Shown here one piece after another: positions 55,747-64,000 of a DNA stretch of 64,000 bases (the first letter of the stretch is position 1; every line of letters begins with the position of its first letter). The notes beneath the pieces are model-generated. The model worked only from the letters and a program-made list of their open reading frames with translations, ran no database searches and was not told the origin of the DNA. Where the stretch lies: the NCBI RefSeq assembly GCF_004217225.1, contig NZ_SHKM01000001.1:1092137-1156136 (forward strand), read 5' to 3'. The translations under genes were made by a program, and so were the position numbers. This stretch comes from Azospira oryzae (GTDB taxonomy: Bacteria; Pseudomonadota; Gammaproteobacteria; Burkholderiales; Rhodocyclaceae).

Positions 55747-57771
55747 TTAGGCGCGGTTAAACCAGAGGGTCAGCAGCACGAACACGCCGATGATCATGGT
55801 GAAGGCATAGTGGTAGATGTAGCCGGACTGGAAGAAGCGGACCACGGAAGCGATCGCTCCCACCAGACGGGCGGAACCATTCACCAGCAGACCGTCGATC
55901 AGCGCCACGTCACCGCCCTTCCACAGGCCGCGGCCCAGGAGGCGGGCACCGCCGGCAAAGACCACTTCGTTGAACTTGTCGAAGTAGTACTTGTTGTCCA
56001 GCAGGGTGTAGATACCGGAGAAACGGGCCTTGATGGCAGCCGGGATGTCGGGGCGCTTCATGTAGAAGAACCAGGACAGGGCAACGCCGGAGAAGGCCAG
56101 CCAGAACACCGGGGTGGTCACGGCGTGCAGCGCCATGGCGACGGCACCGTGGAAGTGGTGATGCAGGGCTTCCATCACCGGGTGGGCCTCTTCATTGACG
56201 TGGATGACGCCCTTGAAGTAGTCGCCGAAGAGCATGGGCTCGATGGCGATGTAACCGATGATCACGGACGGAATGGCCAGGGCGATCAGGGGCACGGTCA
56301 CCACCCAGGGAGACTCGTGGGGCTTCTGACCGGGAGCCAGGCCGTGGTGGTGGTCGTCGGCCGGTTCTTCGTCCTCATGGTCGCCATGATGATCGTGGTG
56401 AGCCTTGCCGAAGCGTTCCTCGCCGTGGAAGACCAGGAAATACATGCGGAAGGAATAGAAGGCGGTGATGAAGACACCGGCCATGACCGCAAAGTAGGCG
56501 TACTTGGCGCCGGCGATGTTGGACAGGGCCACCGCTTCGATGATGGAGTCCTTGGAGTAGAAACCGGCGAAGAAGGGCGTGCCGATGAGGGCCAGGGAAC
56601 CGATCAGGGACGTGATCCAGGTGATGGGCATGTACTTGCGCAGGCCGCCCATGTTGCGCATGTCCTGGTCGTGGTGCATGCCGATGATGACGGAACCGGC
56701 ACCGAGGAACAGCAGGGCCTTGAAGAAGGCGTGGGTCATCAGGTGGAAGATGGCCACGGAGTAGGCGGAAGCGCCCAGGGCCACGGTCATGTAACCCAGC
56801 TGGGACAGGGTGGAATAGGCCACCACGCGCTTGATGTCGTTCTGGATGATGCCGAGGAAGCCCATGAACAGGGCGGTGGTGGCACCGATCACCAGGACGA
56901 AGGACAGGGCCGTGTCGGACAGTTCAAACAGCGGGGACATGCGGGCCACCATGAAGATACCGGCAGTCACCATGGTCGCCGCGTGGATCAGGGCGGAGAT
57001 GGGGGTCGGGCCTTCCATGGAATCGGGCAGCCACACGTGCAGCGGCACCTGGGCGGATTTGCCCATGGCGCCGATGAACAGGCAGATGCAGGCAACGGTC
57101 ATGAGGGACCAGTCGGCGGAACCCCAGATGTTGATGGTCTTGTTAGCCAGTTCAGGTGCCTTGGCGAACACGGTGGCGTAGTCCAGGCTGCCGAAATGGG
57201 CCAGCACCAGGCCGATGCCGAGGATGAAACCGAAGTCGCCGACCCGGTTCACCAGGAAGGCCTTCATGTTGGCGAAAATGGCGGTGGGGCGGGTGTACCA
57301 GAAGCCGATCAGCAGGTAGGAAACCAGGCCCACGGCTTCCCAGCCGAAGAAGAGCTGCATGAAGTTGTTGCTCATCACCAGCATCAGCATGGAGAAGGTG
57401 AACAACGAGATGTAGCTGAAGAAGCGGTTGTAGCCGGGGTCTTCCTGCATGTAGCCGATGGTGTAGAGGTGCACCATCAGGGAGACGGAGGTCACCACCA
57501 GCATCATGGTCACCGTCAGCTTGTCGATCAGGAAACCCACTTCGAACTTGTATTCGCCGCTGGCCAGCCACTGATAGACGGTGCCGTTGAAACTGTTACC
57601 CGCCAGCACGTCCTGGAAGATGACGATGGAGGTGATGAACGCCACGGCCACCCCCAGGATGGTGGCCGTGTGGGCCAGCCAGCGGGGAATGACGCGGCAG
57701 AACAGGCCGGCGACGATGGCACCCGCCAGGGGGGCCAGGGGAACCAGCAGATAGAGGCTCTTCATATCCAT
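55747..57771 (-). CDS. nuoL: NADH-quinone oxidoreductase subunit L
   Basis: 674 aa, the largest antiporter-like subunit, with about 16 helices. The pumping core contains VPLHVWLPDSMEGPTPISALIHAATMVTAG, and the C-terminal part holds the lateral helix. A His/Asp/Glu-rich cytoplasmic loop (HHDHHGDHEDEEPADDHHHG, near residues 455-475) is a local expansion typical of betaproteobacterial NuoL and may bind metal. Starts at 57771 and 57765 are both possible. Confidence 0.97.
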   Translation of the reverse strand: MDMKSLYLLVPLAPLAGAIVAGLFCRVIPRWLAHTATILGVAVAFITSIVIFQDVLAGNSFNGTVYQWLASGEYKFEVGFLIDKLTVTMMLVVTSVSLMVHLYTIGYMQEDPGYNRFFSYISLFTFSMLMLVMSNNFMQLFFGWEAVGLVSYLLIGFWYTRPTAIFANMKAFLVNRVGDFGFILGIGLVLAHFGSLDYATVFAKAPELANKTINIWGSADWSLMTVACICLFIGAMGKSAQVPLHVWLPDSMEGPTPISALIHAATMVTAGIFMVARMSPLFELSDTALSFVLVIGATTALFMGFLGIIQNDIKRVVAYSTLSQLGYMTVALGASAYSVAIFHLMTHAFFKALLFLGAGSVIIGMHHDQDMRNMGGLRKYMPITWITSLIGSLALIGTPFFAGFYSKDSIIEAVALSNIAGAKYAYFAVMAGVFITAFYSFRMYFLVFHGEERFGKAHHDHHGDHEDEEPADDHHHGLAPGQKPHESPWVVTVPLIALAIPSVIIGYIAIEPMLFGDYFKGVIHVNEEAHPVMEALHHHFHGAVAMALHAVTTPVFWLAFSGVALSWFFYMKRPDIPAAIKARFSGIYTLLDNKYYFDKFNEVVFAGGARLLGRGLWKGGDVALIDGLLVNGSARLVGAIASVVRFFQSGYIYHYAFTMIIGVFVLLTLWFNRA

Positions 57772-57777
57772 AGATGC

Positions 57778-58083
57778 TTAACCCTTCAGGCTGTCCAGAT
57801 CATCCACATGGATGGTGCGCAAATTGCGGAACAGCACCACCAGGATGGCGAGGCCGATTGCAGATTCGGCCGCGGCGACGACGAGGATGAAGAAAACGGC
57901 GAGTTGCCCGGCCAGATCCTGCATGTAATGGGAGAACGCGATGAAATTCATGTTCACCGCCAGCAGCATCAGTTCGATCGCCATGAGCAGCACGATCAGG
58001 TTCTTCCGGTTAAGGAAGATACCGAGCACGCTGATGGCGAAGAGAATCGCGCCAAGCACGAGGAAATGCGACAGAGTAAGCAA
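57778..58083 (-). CDS. nuoK: NADH-quinone oxidoreductase subunit K
   Basis: 101 aa, three membrane helices with the two buried glutamates ([13 protein letters not shown] and [15 protein letters not shown]) essential for proton transfer. The start is a TTG at 58083: the family N-terminus [11 protein letters not shown] begins there, and AGGGAGG lies 5 bases upstream. No ATG upstream is in frame. Confidence 0.96.
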   Translation of the reverse strand: MLTLSHFLVLGAILFAISVLGIFLNRKNLIVLLMAIELMLLAVNMNFIAFSHYMQDLAGQLAVFFILVVAAAESAIGLAILVVLFRNLRTIHVDDLDSLKG

Positions 58084-58137
58084 GGGGCCTCCCTTATCCT
58101 TCTTCAGCAGACTGCGGCCAGGCCGCAGCCACGTTGT

Positions 58138-58740
58138 TTAGTCCTGTTTTTCGGCCGGCATCTGCAAAACGCGAATGCGGTCGGCTGCCTTCACGAACAC
58201 CTGCTTAGCAGGATCGGTGTACTTGGTCTTCTTGGCGCCCCGATGGGTCAGGACGATGGCGGCGATCAGGGCCACCAGCAGAATCACCGACGCCAGTTCG
58301 AAGGGATAGACGTACTCGGTGAAGAGCAGACGCCCCAGTTCCTTGACGTTGGAGACACCGGCGGCAGTCTGGGGCACCTGGGCTTCGGCAGCGCCGAGGT
58401 ACTGGCTACCCAGGATGGCGCCCATTTCCACGACCATCAGCAGGCCGACCACGGCCCCCAGGGGCAGGTAGTTCCAGAAGCCCTCGCGAATGCGGTCGAT
58501 GTTGATGTCCAGCATCATGACGACGAAGAGGAACAGCACCATCACCGCGCCGACATAGACCAGAACGATGGAGATGGCGAGGAACTCGGCCTGCAGCAGC
58601 GCCCATACGCCACCGGCGCTGAAGAAGGACAGCACCAGATGCAGGGCGGCATGGACCGGGTTACGGGCAGTGATCACCCGCAGGGCGGCGTAAACCAGAA
58701 TCGCCGACAGGAAGTAGAAAACGACAGTCTTGAATTCCAT
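58138..58740 (-). CDS. nuoJ: NADH-quinone oxidoreductase subunit J
   Basis: 200 aa membrane subunit with five helices. FLAISIVLVYVGAVMVLFLFVVMML, with the helix-3 pi-bulge region, is the family signature. The C-terminal cytoplasmic tail is Lys-rich (AKKTKYTDPAKQVFVKAADR). It lies 11 bases after nuoI. Confidence 0.96.
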   Translation of the reverse strand: MEFKTVVFYFLSAILVYAALRVITARNPVHAALHLVLSFFSAGGVWALLQAEFLAISIVLVYVGAVMVLFLFVVMMLDINIDRIREGFWNYLPLGAVVGLLMVVEMGAILGSQYLGAAEAQVPQTAAGVSNVKELGRLLFTEYVYPFELASVILLVALIAAIVLTHRGAKKTKYTDPAKQVFVKAADRIRVLQMPAEKQD

Positions 58741-58751
58741 TTCAGGTCCCG

Positions 58752-59240
58752 TCAGCGGAATTTGGCATCGGCTTCACGGTCAGCGGCGATCTGCGCTTCG
58801 TAGCGGTCGCCGTTGGCCAGGAGCATCTGCTTGGTGTAGTAGAGATCGCCGCGCTTTTCGCCGTGATACTCGAAAATGCGGGTTTCGACGATGGCATCGA
58901 CCGGGCAGGCTTCTTCGCAGAAACCGCAGAAGATGCACTTGGTCAGGTCGATGTCGTAGCGCGTGGTGCGACGGGAACCGTCATCCCGCTGAGCCGCTTC
59001 AATGGTGATGGCCATCGCCGGACAGACCGCTTCACACAGCTTGCAGGCGATGCAGCGCTCTTCCCCGTTGGGGTAGCGACGCAGGGCATGCAGGCCACGG
59101 AAGCGCGCACTTTGCGGAGTTTTTTCTTCCGGATACTGAACGGTGATCTTGCGGGCGAAGAAATAGCGCCCGGTAACGCTCATACCCTGGAACAGTTCCT
59201 TGAGGAACAGGCTCTTAACAATATCTTTCATGGCACCCAT
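58752..59240 (-). CDS. nuoI: NADH-quinone oxidoreductase subunit I
   Basis: 162 aa peripheral subunit with two [4Fe-4S] clusters (N6a, N6b): [15 protein letters not shown] and [15 protein letters not shown]. An amphipathic N-terminal helix docks it to NuoH. The ATG at 59240 has GAGGA 8 bases upstream. It passes electrons from NuoG toward NuoB and quinone. Confidence 0.97.
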   Translation of the reverse strand: MGAMKDIVKSLFLKELFQGMSVTGRYFFARKITVQYPEEKTPQSARFRGLHALRRYPNGEERCIACKLCEAVCPAMAITIEAAQRDDGSRRTTRYDIDLTKCIFCGFCEEACPVDAIVETRIFEYHGEKRGDLYYTKQMLLANGDRYEAQIAADREADAKFR

Positions 59241-59250
59241 GGTGTAATCC

Positions 59251-60303
59251 TCACTTCCAGATGTTCAGCGGCGACATCATCCAGACGCCGACCACGGTGA
59301 ACCACACCAGGCTAACCGGAATGAACACCTTCCAGCCCAGACGCATGATCTGGTCGAAACGGTAGCGCGGGAAGGTGGCACGGAACCAGAGGAACAGGAA
59401 CAGCACGAAGGACATCTTCGCGGCCAGCCAGAAGAAGCCGTCGGGCAGGAATCCCACCGGAGACAGCCAGCCGCCCAGGAACAAAAGGGAGGTCAGGGCT
59501 GCAATCAGGATCATGTTGGCGTATTCGGCCAGGAAGAACAGGGCGAACGCCATGCCGGAGTATTCCACCATGTGGCCGGCCACGATTTCGGATTCACCTT
59601 CCACCACGTCGAACGGGGCCCGGTTGGTTTCAGCCACACCGGAGACCAGGTAGACAATGAACATGGGCAGCAGGGGCAGCCAGTTCCAGGAAAGGAAGGT
59701 CAGGCCCATGCCGGCGAAGATGCCGTGATCCTGGGCCCGCACGATTTCGGTGAGGTTCAGGCTGTTGGACACCATCAACACGGTCACCAGGGCAAAGCCC
59801 ATGGAGATTTCGTAGGACACCATCTGGGCCGCGGAACGCATGGCGCCGAGGAAGGCGTACTTGGAGTTGGAAGCCCACCCGGCCAGGATGATGCCGTACA
59901 CGCCCATGGAGGCGATGGCCATGATGTAGAGCAGGCTGGCATCGATATTGGCCACACCCAGGCCGTCGGCAAAGGGCACCACCGCCCAGGCTGCCAGCGC
60001 CGGAGCGATGGCCAGGCCGGGAGCAATCAGATAGACCCACTTGTCGGCACCGGACGGAACGATGATTTCTTTCAGCAACAGCTTGAGGCCGTCGGCGATC
60101 GGCTGGATCAGGCCCAAGGGACCGACCCGGTTGGGACCGATCCGCACGTGCATGTAGGCAATGACCTTGCGCTCGAAGTAGGTCAGGTAGGCCACACCCA
60201 GCAGCAGGGGGGCAACCACGGCGACGATCTTGAGCAGGTTCCAGACCACCGGCCAGGCAGGGCCGAAAACGCCCTGAATGAATTGCTGCAGCATATCCAT
60301 CAT
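59251..60303 (-). CDS. nuoH: NADH-quinone oxidoreductase subunit H
   Basis: 350 aa membrane subunit with about eight helices that forms the quinone chamber. [31 protein letters not shown] and [27 protein letters not shown], with conserved acidic residues, are intact. Its ATG overlaps the nuoG stop by 4 bases. Confidence 0.97.
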   Translation of the reverse strand: MMDMLQQFIQGVFGPAWPVVWNLLKIVAVVAPLLLGVAYLTYFERKVIAYMHVRIGPNRVGPLGLIQPIADGLKLLLKEIIVPSGADKWVYLIAPGLAIAPALAAWAVVPFADGLGVANIDASLLYIMAIASMGVYGIILAGWASNSKYAFLGAMRSAAQMVSYEISMGFALVTVLMVSNSLNLTEIVRAQDHGIFAGMGLTFLSWNWLPLLPMFIVYLVSGVAETNRAPFDVVEGESEIVAGHMVEYSGMAFALFFLAEYANMILIAALTSLLFLGGWLSPVGFLPDGFFWLAAKMSFVLFLFLWFRATFPRYRFDQIMRLGWKVFIPVSLVWFTVVGVWMMSPLNIWK

Positions 60304-62630
60304 GCACGCTCCACGGTGATGGTGCCGAACAGGTCACCCAAGGCCGCAGTGGCGGCATGGGCGGCGGGAACCCGCACGCAACCGGCAGGAGTCCCTTCGT
60401 CCAGCTTCAGGGTCAGGGTGGCAGTACCGTCGCCCTGGCGCACACGAACCTGGGCGCCCTCTTCCAGACCCAACTGGGCTGCCGTGGCGCCGTTGATGCG
60501 GGCCACGGGGGCCTGCCCGTCACGGGTGCGCAACAGGGAAGGCGCGCGGCGCACCAGGGTGTCGGCGAAGTGGATGGGCACATCGCCCACCCGCTGCAGA
60601 CCGGCAGGGGCCGGGGCCAGTGCCACATTCACACCGCTGATGCCGTTGTCGAGACCGGCGGCGAATTCGGTGCCCTGCCCCAGCAACTCGTCGCGCACTG
60701 CTTCGGCGCTTTCGTAATCGAAGCCGGAAAGGTTGAGCACATTACCCAGGACGCGGAAGATCTTCCAGGCCGGACGGGCTTCGCCCAGGGGCCGCACCAC
60801 ACCGTTGAAGCTCTGCACACGGCCTTCGGCATTGACGAAGGTACCGGCAGTTTCGGTGAAGGGGGCAACGGGCAGCATCACATCGGCGTACTCCAGGGCC
60901 GGCGCGTGCTTGAAGGCGGACATGAGCACCACCAGCTTGGCCTGCTTGAGGGCGGCCAGGGTCTGCTGGGCATTGGCAAAGTCGAACTCGGGCTCGGCAT
61001 TCAGCAGCAGATAGCCCTGACGGGGCTGTTCCAGCATGGTGCGGGCATTGAGCTTGCCCGGCAGAGCGCCGGCCACATAACCGCCGACGCTGTTGGCAGC
61101 CTCGCCGATGAAGCCGACGGTGGCGCCGGTGATCTTGCCCAGTTCGTTGGCCAGCACCTGCAGCTGGGCGGCGTCGCCGGACTGCTGGGCCACGCTGCCG
61201 AGGAACACGGCCTTCTTCTCGCCATCCACCAGGGACTGGGCGATCTTCTGGGCGGTTTCACAGGGACTGAGGCTGTCCAGACCGGCGGGCACTGCCACGC
61301 TCTTGATCTGGGCGGCGGCCTTGACCACGGCACCGAGACCGCGGATCAGGTCGGCCGGGGCCAGGGTCAGGCGGGCATGGGTGTTGATCAGCTGGTCATC
61401 GCCGGCCACATCGATAAAGCTCACCTTGGTGAACTTCTTGGCGGCCTGGCGCAGGCGCTGGGCAAAGAGGGCGGCATCCTTGCGCAGGAAGGAACCGACC
61501 ACCAGGGCACCGTCCAGATCCTTGATCTCGGCCAGCTTCAGGCCCAGCCAGGGAGTGCCGGCACGCTTGCCGTCGGCGGAGAAATCGCGCTGACGCAGGC
61601 GGAAGTCCACGTTGTCGCAACCCAGGCCGGCCGCCAGTTTCTTGGCCAGAGCCAGTTCTTCCAGGGTGGCGTGGGGAGACAGCAGGAAGCCCAGGGCATC
61701 GCCGCCGAATTCACGGGAGACGTCCTTCAGACCGTGGGCCACGTAGTCCAGGGCCACGTTCCACTCCACTTCCTTCCATTCGCCGCCCTGCTTGACCATG
61801 GGCTTGGTCAGGCGCTCTTCGCTGTTCAGGGCTTCGTAGGAGAAACGGTCCTTGTCGGAAATCCAGCACTCGTTCACTTCCTCGTTTTCACGGGGCAGAA
61901 CGCGCATGACCTTGTTGCCCTTGACCTGGACCACCAGGTTGGCGCCGAGGGAATCGTGGGGGCTGACGGACTTGCGACGCTGCAGTTCCCAAGTGCGGGC
62001 GCTGTAGCGGAAAGGCTTGGAGGTCAGGGCACCCACCGGGCACAGGTCGATGGCATTGCCGGACAGCTCGGAATCCACGGTGCGGGCCATGAAGGTGGTG
62101 ATCTCGGAATGGAAATTCCGGTTCGCCATGCCCAGTTCCATGATGCCGGCAATCTCCTGGCCGAAGCGCACGCAACGGGTACAGTGGATGCAACGGCTCA
62201 TCTCCTCCATGGAGATGAGGGGGCCGATGTCCTTGTGGAACACCACCCGCTTCTCTTCCTGGTAGCGGCTCTTGACGCCGCCGTAGCCCACGGAAAGATC
62301 CTGCAGCTGGCATTCGCCGCCCTGGTCGCAGATGGGGCAGTCCAGGGGGTGGTTGATGAGGAGGAATTCCATCACTCCCTTCTGGGCCTTGACGGCCAGC
62401 TCGGAGTGGGTGAACACCTTCATGCCGTTGGTCACGGGAGTGGCACAGGCCGGCAGCGGCTTGGGCGCCTTCTCCACTTGCACCAGACACATGCGGCAGT
62501 TGGCGGCGATGGAAAGCTTCTTGTGGTAGCAGAAGTGCGGAATGTAGACACCCACCTGCTGCGCGGCATCCATCACCGTGCTGCCGTCGGGTACCTCGGC
62601 CTTCTTGCCGTCGATTTCGATTTCAAGCAT
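60300..62630 (-). CDS. nuoG: NADH-quinone oxidoreductase subunit G
   Basis: 776 aa iron-sulfur subunit of the peripheral arm. The N-terminal [2Fe-2S] domain ([21 protein letters not shown]), the His-ligated cluster region ([14 protein letters not shown]), a [4Fe-4S] motif ([16 protein letters not shown]) and a molybdopterin-oxidoreductase-like C-terminal body with no cofactor site are in normal order. It lies 12 bases after nuoF. Confidence 0.96.
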   Translation of the reverse strand: MLEIEIDGKKAEVPDGSTVMDAAQQVGVYIPHFCYHKKLSIAANCRMCLVQVEKAPKPLPACATPVTNGMKVFTHSELAVKAQKGVMEFLLINHPLDCPICDQGGECQLQDLSVGYGGVKSRYQEEKRVVFHKDIGPLISMEEMSRCIHCTRCVRFGQEIAGIMELGMANRNFHSEITTFMARTVDSELSGNAIDLCPVGALTSKPFRYSARTWELQRRKSVSPHDSLGANLVVQVKGNKVMRVLPRENEEVNECWISDKDRFSYEALNSEERLTKPMVKQGGEWKEVEWNVALDYVAHGLKDVSREFGGDALGFLLSPHATLEELALAKKLAAGLGCDNVDFRLRQRDFSADGKRAGTPWLGLKLAEIKDLDGALVVGSFLRKDAALFAQRLRQAAKKFTKVSFIDVAGDDQLINTHARLTLAPADLIRGLGAVVKAAAQIKSVAVPAGLDSLSPCETAQKIAQSLVDGEKKAVFLGSVAQQSGDAAQLQVLANELGKITGATVGFIGEAANSVGGYVAGALPGKLNARTMLEQPRQGYLLLNAEPEFDFANAQQTLAALKQAKLVVLMSAFKHAPALEYADVMLPVAPFTETAGTFVNAEGRVQSFNGVVRPLGEARPAWKIFRVLGNVLNLSGFDYESAEAVRDELLGQGTEFAAGLDNGISGVNVALAPAPAGLQRVGDVPIHFADTLVRRAPSLLRTRDGQAPVARINGATAAQLGLEEGAQVRVRQGDGTATLTLKLDEGTPAGCVRVPAAHAATAALGDLFGTITVERA

Positions 62631-62642
62631 GTCGCTTAAGCC

Positions 62643-63971
62643 TCAGTTCTGAGCCTTGAAGAACCCGCTACCCGCCCGCTGGACATCCTTGGGCACGAGA
62701 CAGGTCTTGTGTTCGATGTGGTGCACGAATTCGTCGCGGAAGTGCTTGATGAAGCTCTTCACGGGGAAGGCGGCGGCGTCGCCCAGGGCGCAGATGGTGC
62801 GGCCCATGATGCCTTCGCAGACGGAATCCAGCAGATCCAGGTCGTCGGGACGGCCCAGGCCGTGCTCGATGCGGCTCACCACCTTGTACAGCCAGGGGGT
62901 GCCTTCACGGCAGGGAGTGCATTGGCCGCAGGATTCTTCGTGATAGAAGAAGGAGAGGCGCTCCAGGGCCTTGACCATGCAGGTGGTCTCGTCCATGACG
63001 ATGACCGCACCGGAGCCCAGCATGGAGCCGGCCTTGCTGATGGAGTCATAGTCCATGGTGCATTCCATCATCACGTCGCCGGGCAGCACCGGAGCGGAAG
63101 AGCCACCGGGAATCACCGCCTTGAGCTTGCGACCGCCGCGCACGCCGCCGGCCATCTCCAGCAGGGTGCTGAAGGGGGTGCCCAGCGGAATCTCGTAGTT
63201 GCCGGGACGATTGACGTGGCCGGAAATGGAGAACAGCTTGGTACCGCCGTTATTGGGCTTGCCCAGGTTGAGGAACTTCTCGCCACCGTCCCGGATGATG
63301 AAGGGAATGGAGCCGAAGGTCTCGGTATTGTTGATGGTGGTGGGCTTGCCGTAAAGGCCGAAGGAGGCGGGGAACGGCGGCTTGAAGCGGGGCTGACCCT
63401 TCTTGCCTTCGATGGACTCCAGCAGGGCGGTTTCTTCACCGCAGATGTAGGCGCCGTAGCCGTGGTGGGCGAACAGTTCGAAGTTGAAACCGGAGCCCAG
63501 GATGTTCTGGCCGATGAAACCGGCGGCACGGGCTTCGTCCAGGGCATCCTCGAAGCGCTTGTACACTTCCCAGATTTCGCCGTGGATGTAGTTGTAGCCG
63601 CGGGTGGCCCCCATGGCGTAGGCGGCAATGGCCATGCCTTCGATCACGGAGTGGGGGTTGTAGCGCAGGATGTCCCGGTCCTTGAAGGTGCCGGGCTCGC
63701 CCTCGTCGGAGTTGCAGACCACGTATTTGTCGCCGGGGAAGGAGCGGGGCATGAAGCTCCACTTCAGACCGGTGGGGAAACCGGCGCCGCCCCGTCCGCG
63801 CAGGACGGAGGTCTTCACTTCGGCAATGACCTGTTCCTGGGGAATCTTTTCCGCCAGGATTTTCTTCAGGGCCTCGTAGCCGCCGCGGGCCACGTAATCC
63901 TTCAGGCTCCAGCCCGCGTCACCGTTCCAGCCGGCGGTCAGGGTGGGGTTGATCGCTCCCAGAATGGCCAT
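62643..63971 (-). CDS. nuoF: NADH-quinone oxidoreductase subunit F
   Basis: 442 aa NADH-oxidising subunit. [21 protein letters not shown] (FMN) and [16 protein letters not shown] (NADH) are intact, and [10 protein letters not shown] near the C-terminus holds cluster N3. The ATG shares one base with the stop of nuoE (TAATG). Confidence 0.97.
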   Translation of the reverse strand: MAILGAINPTLTAGWNGDAGWSLKDYVARGGYEALKKILAEKIPQEQVIAEVKTSVLRGRGGAGFPTGLKWSFMPRSFPGDKYVVCNSDEGEPGTFKDRDILRYNPHSVIEGMAIAAYAMGATRGYNYIHGEIWEVYKRFEDALDEARAAGFIGQNILGSGFNFELFAHHGYGAYICGEETALLESIEGKKGQPRFKPPFPASFGLYGKPTTINNTETFGSIPFIIRDGGEKFLNLGKPNNGGTKLFSISGHVNRPGNYEIPLGTPFSTLLEMAGGVRGGRKLKAVIPGGSSAPVLPGDVMMECTMDYDSISKAGSMLGSGAVIVMDETTCMVKALERLSFFYHEESCGQCTPCREGTPWLYKVVSRIEHGLGRPDDLDLLDSVCEGIMGRTICALGDAAAFPVKSFIKHFRDEFVHHIEHKTCLVPKDVQRAGSGFFKAQN

Positions 63972-64000
63972 TATTTCAACTCCGCCAGCAGTTGGTCGAT
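63971..64000 (-). CDS. nuoE: NADH-quinone oxidoreductase subunit E (3' end only)
   Basis: Only the last nine codons (IDQLLAELK) and the TAA stop are inside the window. The one-base overlap with nuoF and the normal gene order (E before F) identify it; the residues alone would not. Confidence 0.75.
   Translation of the reverse strand: MDQLLAELK

Overview
The window is a 64 kb stretch of GC-rich, densely coding bacterial chromosome. It holds no rRNA, tRNA, insertion sequence, prophage or CRISPR array that I can see. The gene families (nuo order, HybE and HoxFUYHW hydrogenases, DUF1415, DUF3124, a fused MaoC/phosphate acetyltransferase, a Zn-finger NrdJ) point to a facultatively anaerobic, hydrogen-metabolising betaproteobacterium, most likely of the Rhodocyclales (Azospira/Dechloromonas-like). 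That placement is an inference from gene content, not from a marker gene.

Layout. 1-5640: a diguanylate cyclase fused to a periplasmic-binding-protein-like sensor (5' end outside the window), a CoxE-like VWA protein, and two exported phosphatase/esterase-type genes behind a candidate Pho box. 5767-8736: DUF1415, an orphan PilB/GspE-type ATPase and a small secreted Cys protein. 8962-15954: two mirror-image signalling modules (binding protein + histidine kinase + HD-GYP regulator, facing a histidine kinase + HD-GYP regulator). 16046-21241: htpG, a CBS/PAS/GAF/GGDEF protein and greB. 21378-27979: a hydrogenase-2 type operon hybOABCD-hypC-hybE, with a candidate sigma54 promoter, IHF site and upstream palindrome in front of it. 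28481-31575: a compact zorA-zorB-short third gene operon related to Zorya phage defence. 31635-38638: small unknowns, metY, a hydrolase, DUF3124, a DMT exporter with an overlapping micro-gene, and a phosphate transporter with its DUF47 partner. 38749-43812: a second hydrogenase, NAD-reducing hoxFUYHW. 44078-47476: fabI, maoC/pta and ackA, behind an FNR-type box. 47849-52038: nrdJ behind two NrdR-type boxes, then a membrane diguanylate cyclase. 52100-52669: a NUDIX hydrolase. 52755-64000: nuoN back to the tail of nuoE.

How it fits together. The hydrogenases, complex I, acetate kinase branch and oxygen-independent class II ribonucleotide reductase form a set suited to low-oxygen life: H2 oxidation into the quinone pool (Hyb), H2/NAD exchange (Hox), NADH oxidation (Nuo) and ATP from acetyl phosphate (AckA). 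Overlaid on this are five c-di-GMP proteins (three GGDEF, two HD-GYP), two of which sit with substrate-binding-protein-like sensors that have no ABC transporter beside them.

The most unusual points are the three-gene Zorya-like operon, in which the third gene looks like only the front part of ZorC and no ZorD follows, and a C-terminal twin-arginine mimic on the HybE chaperone.
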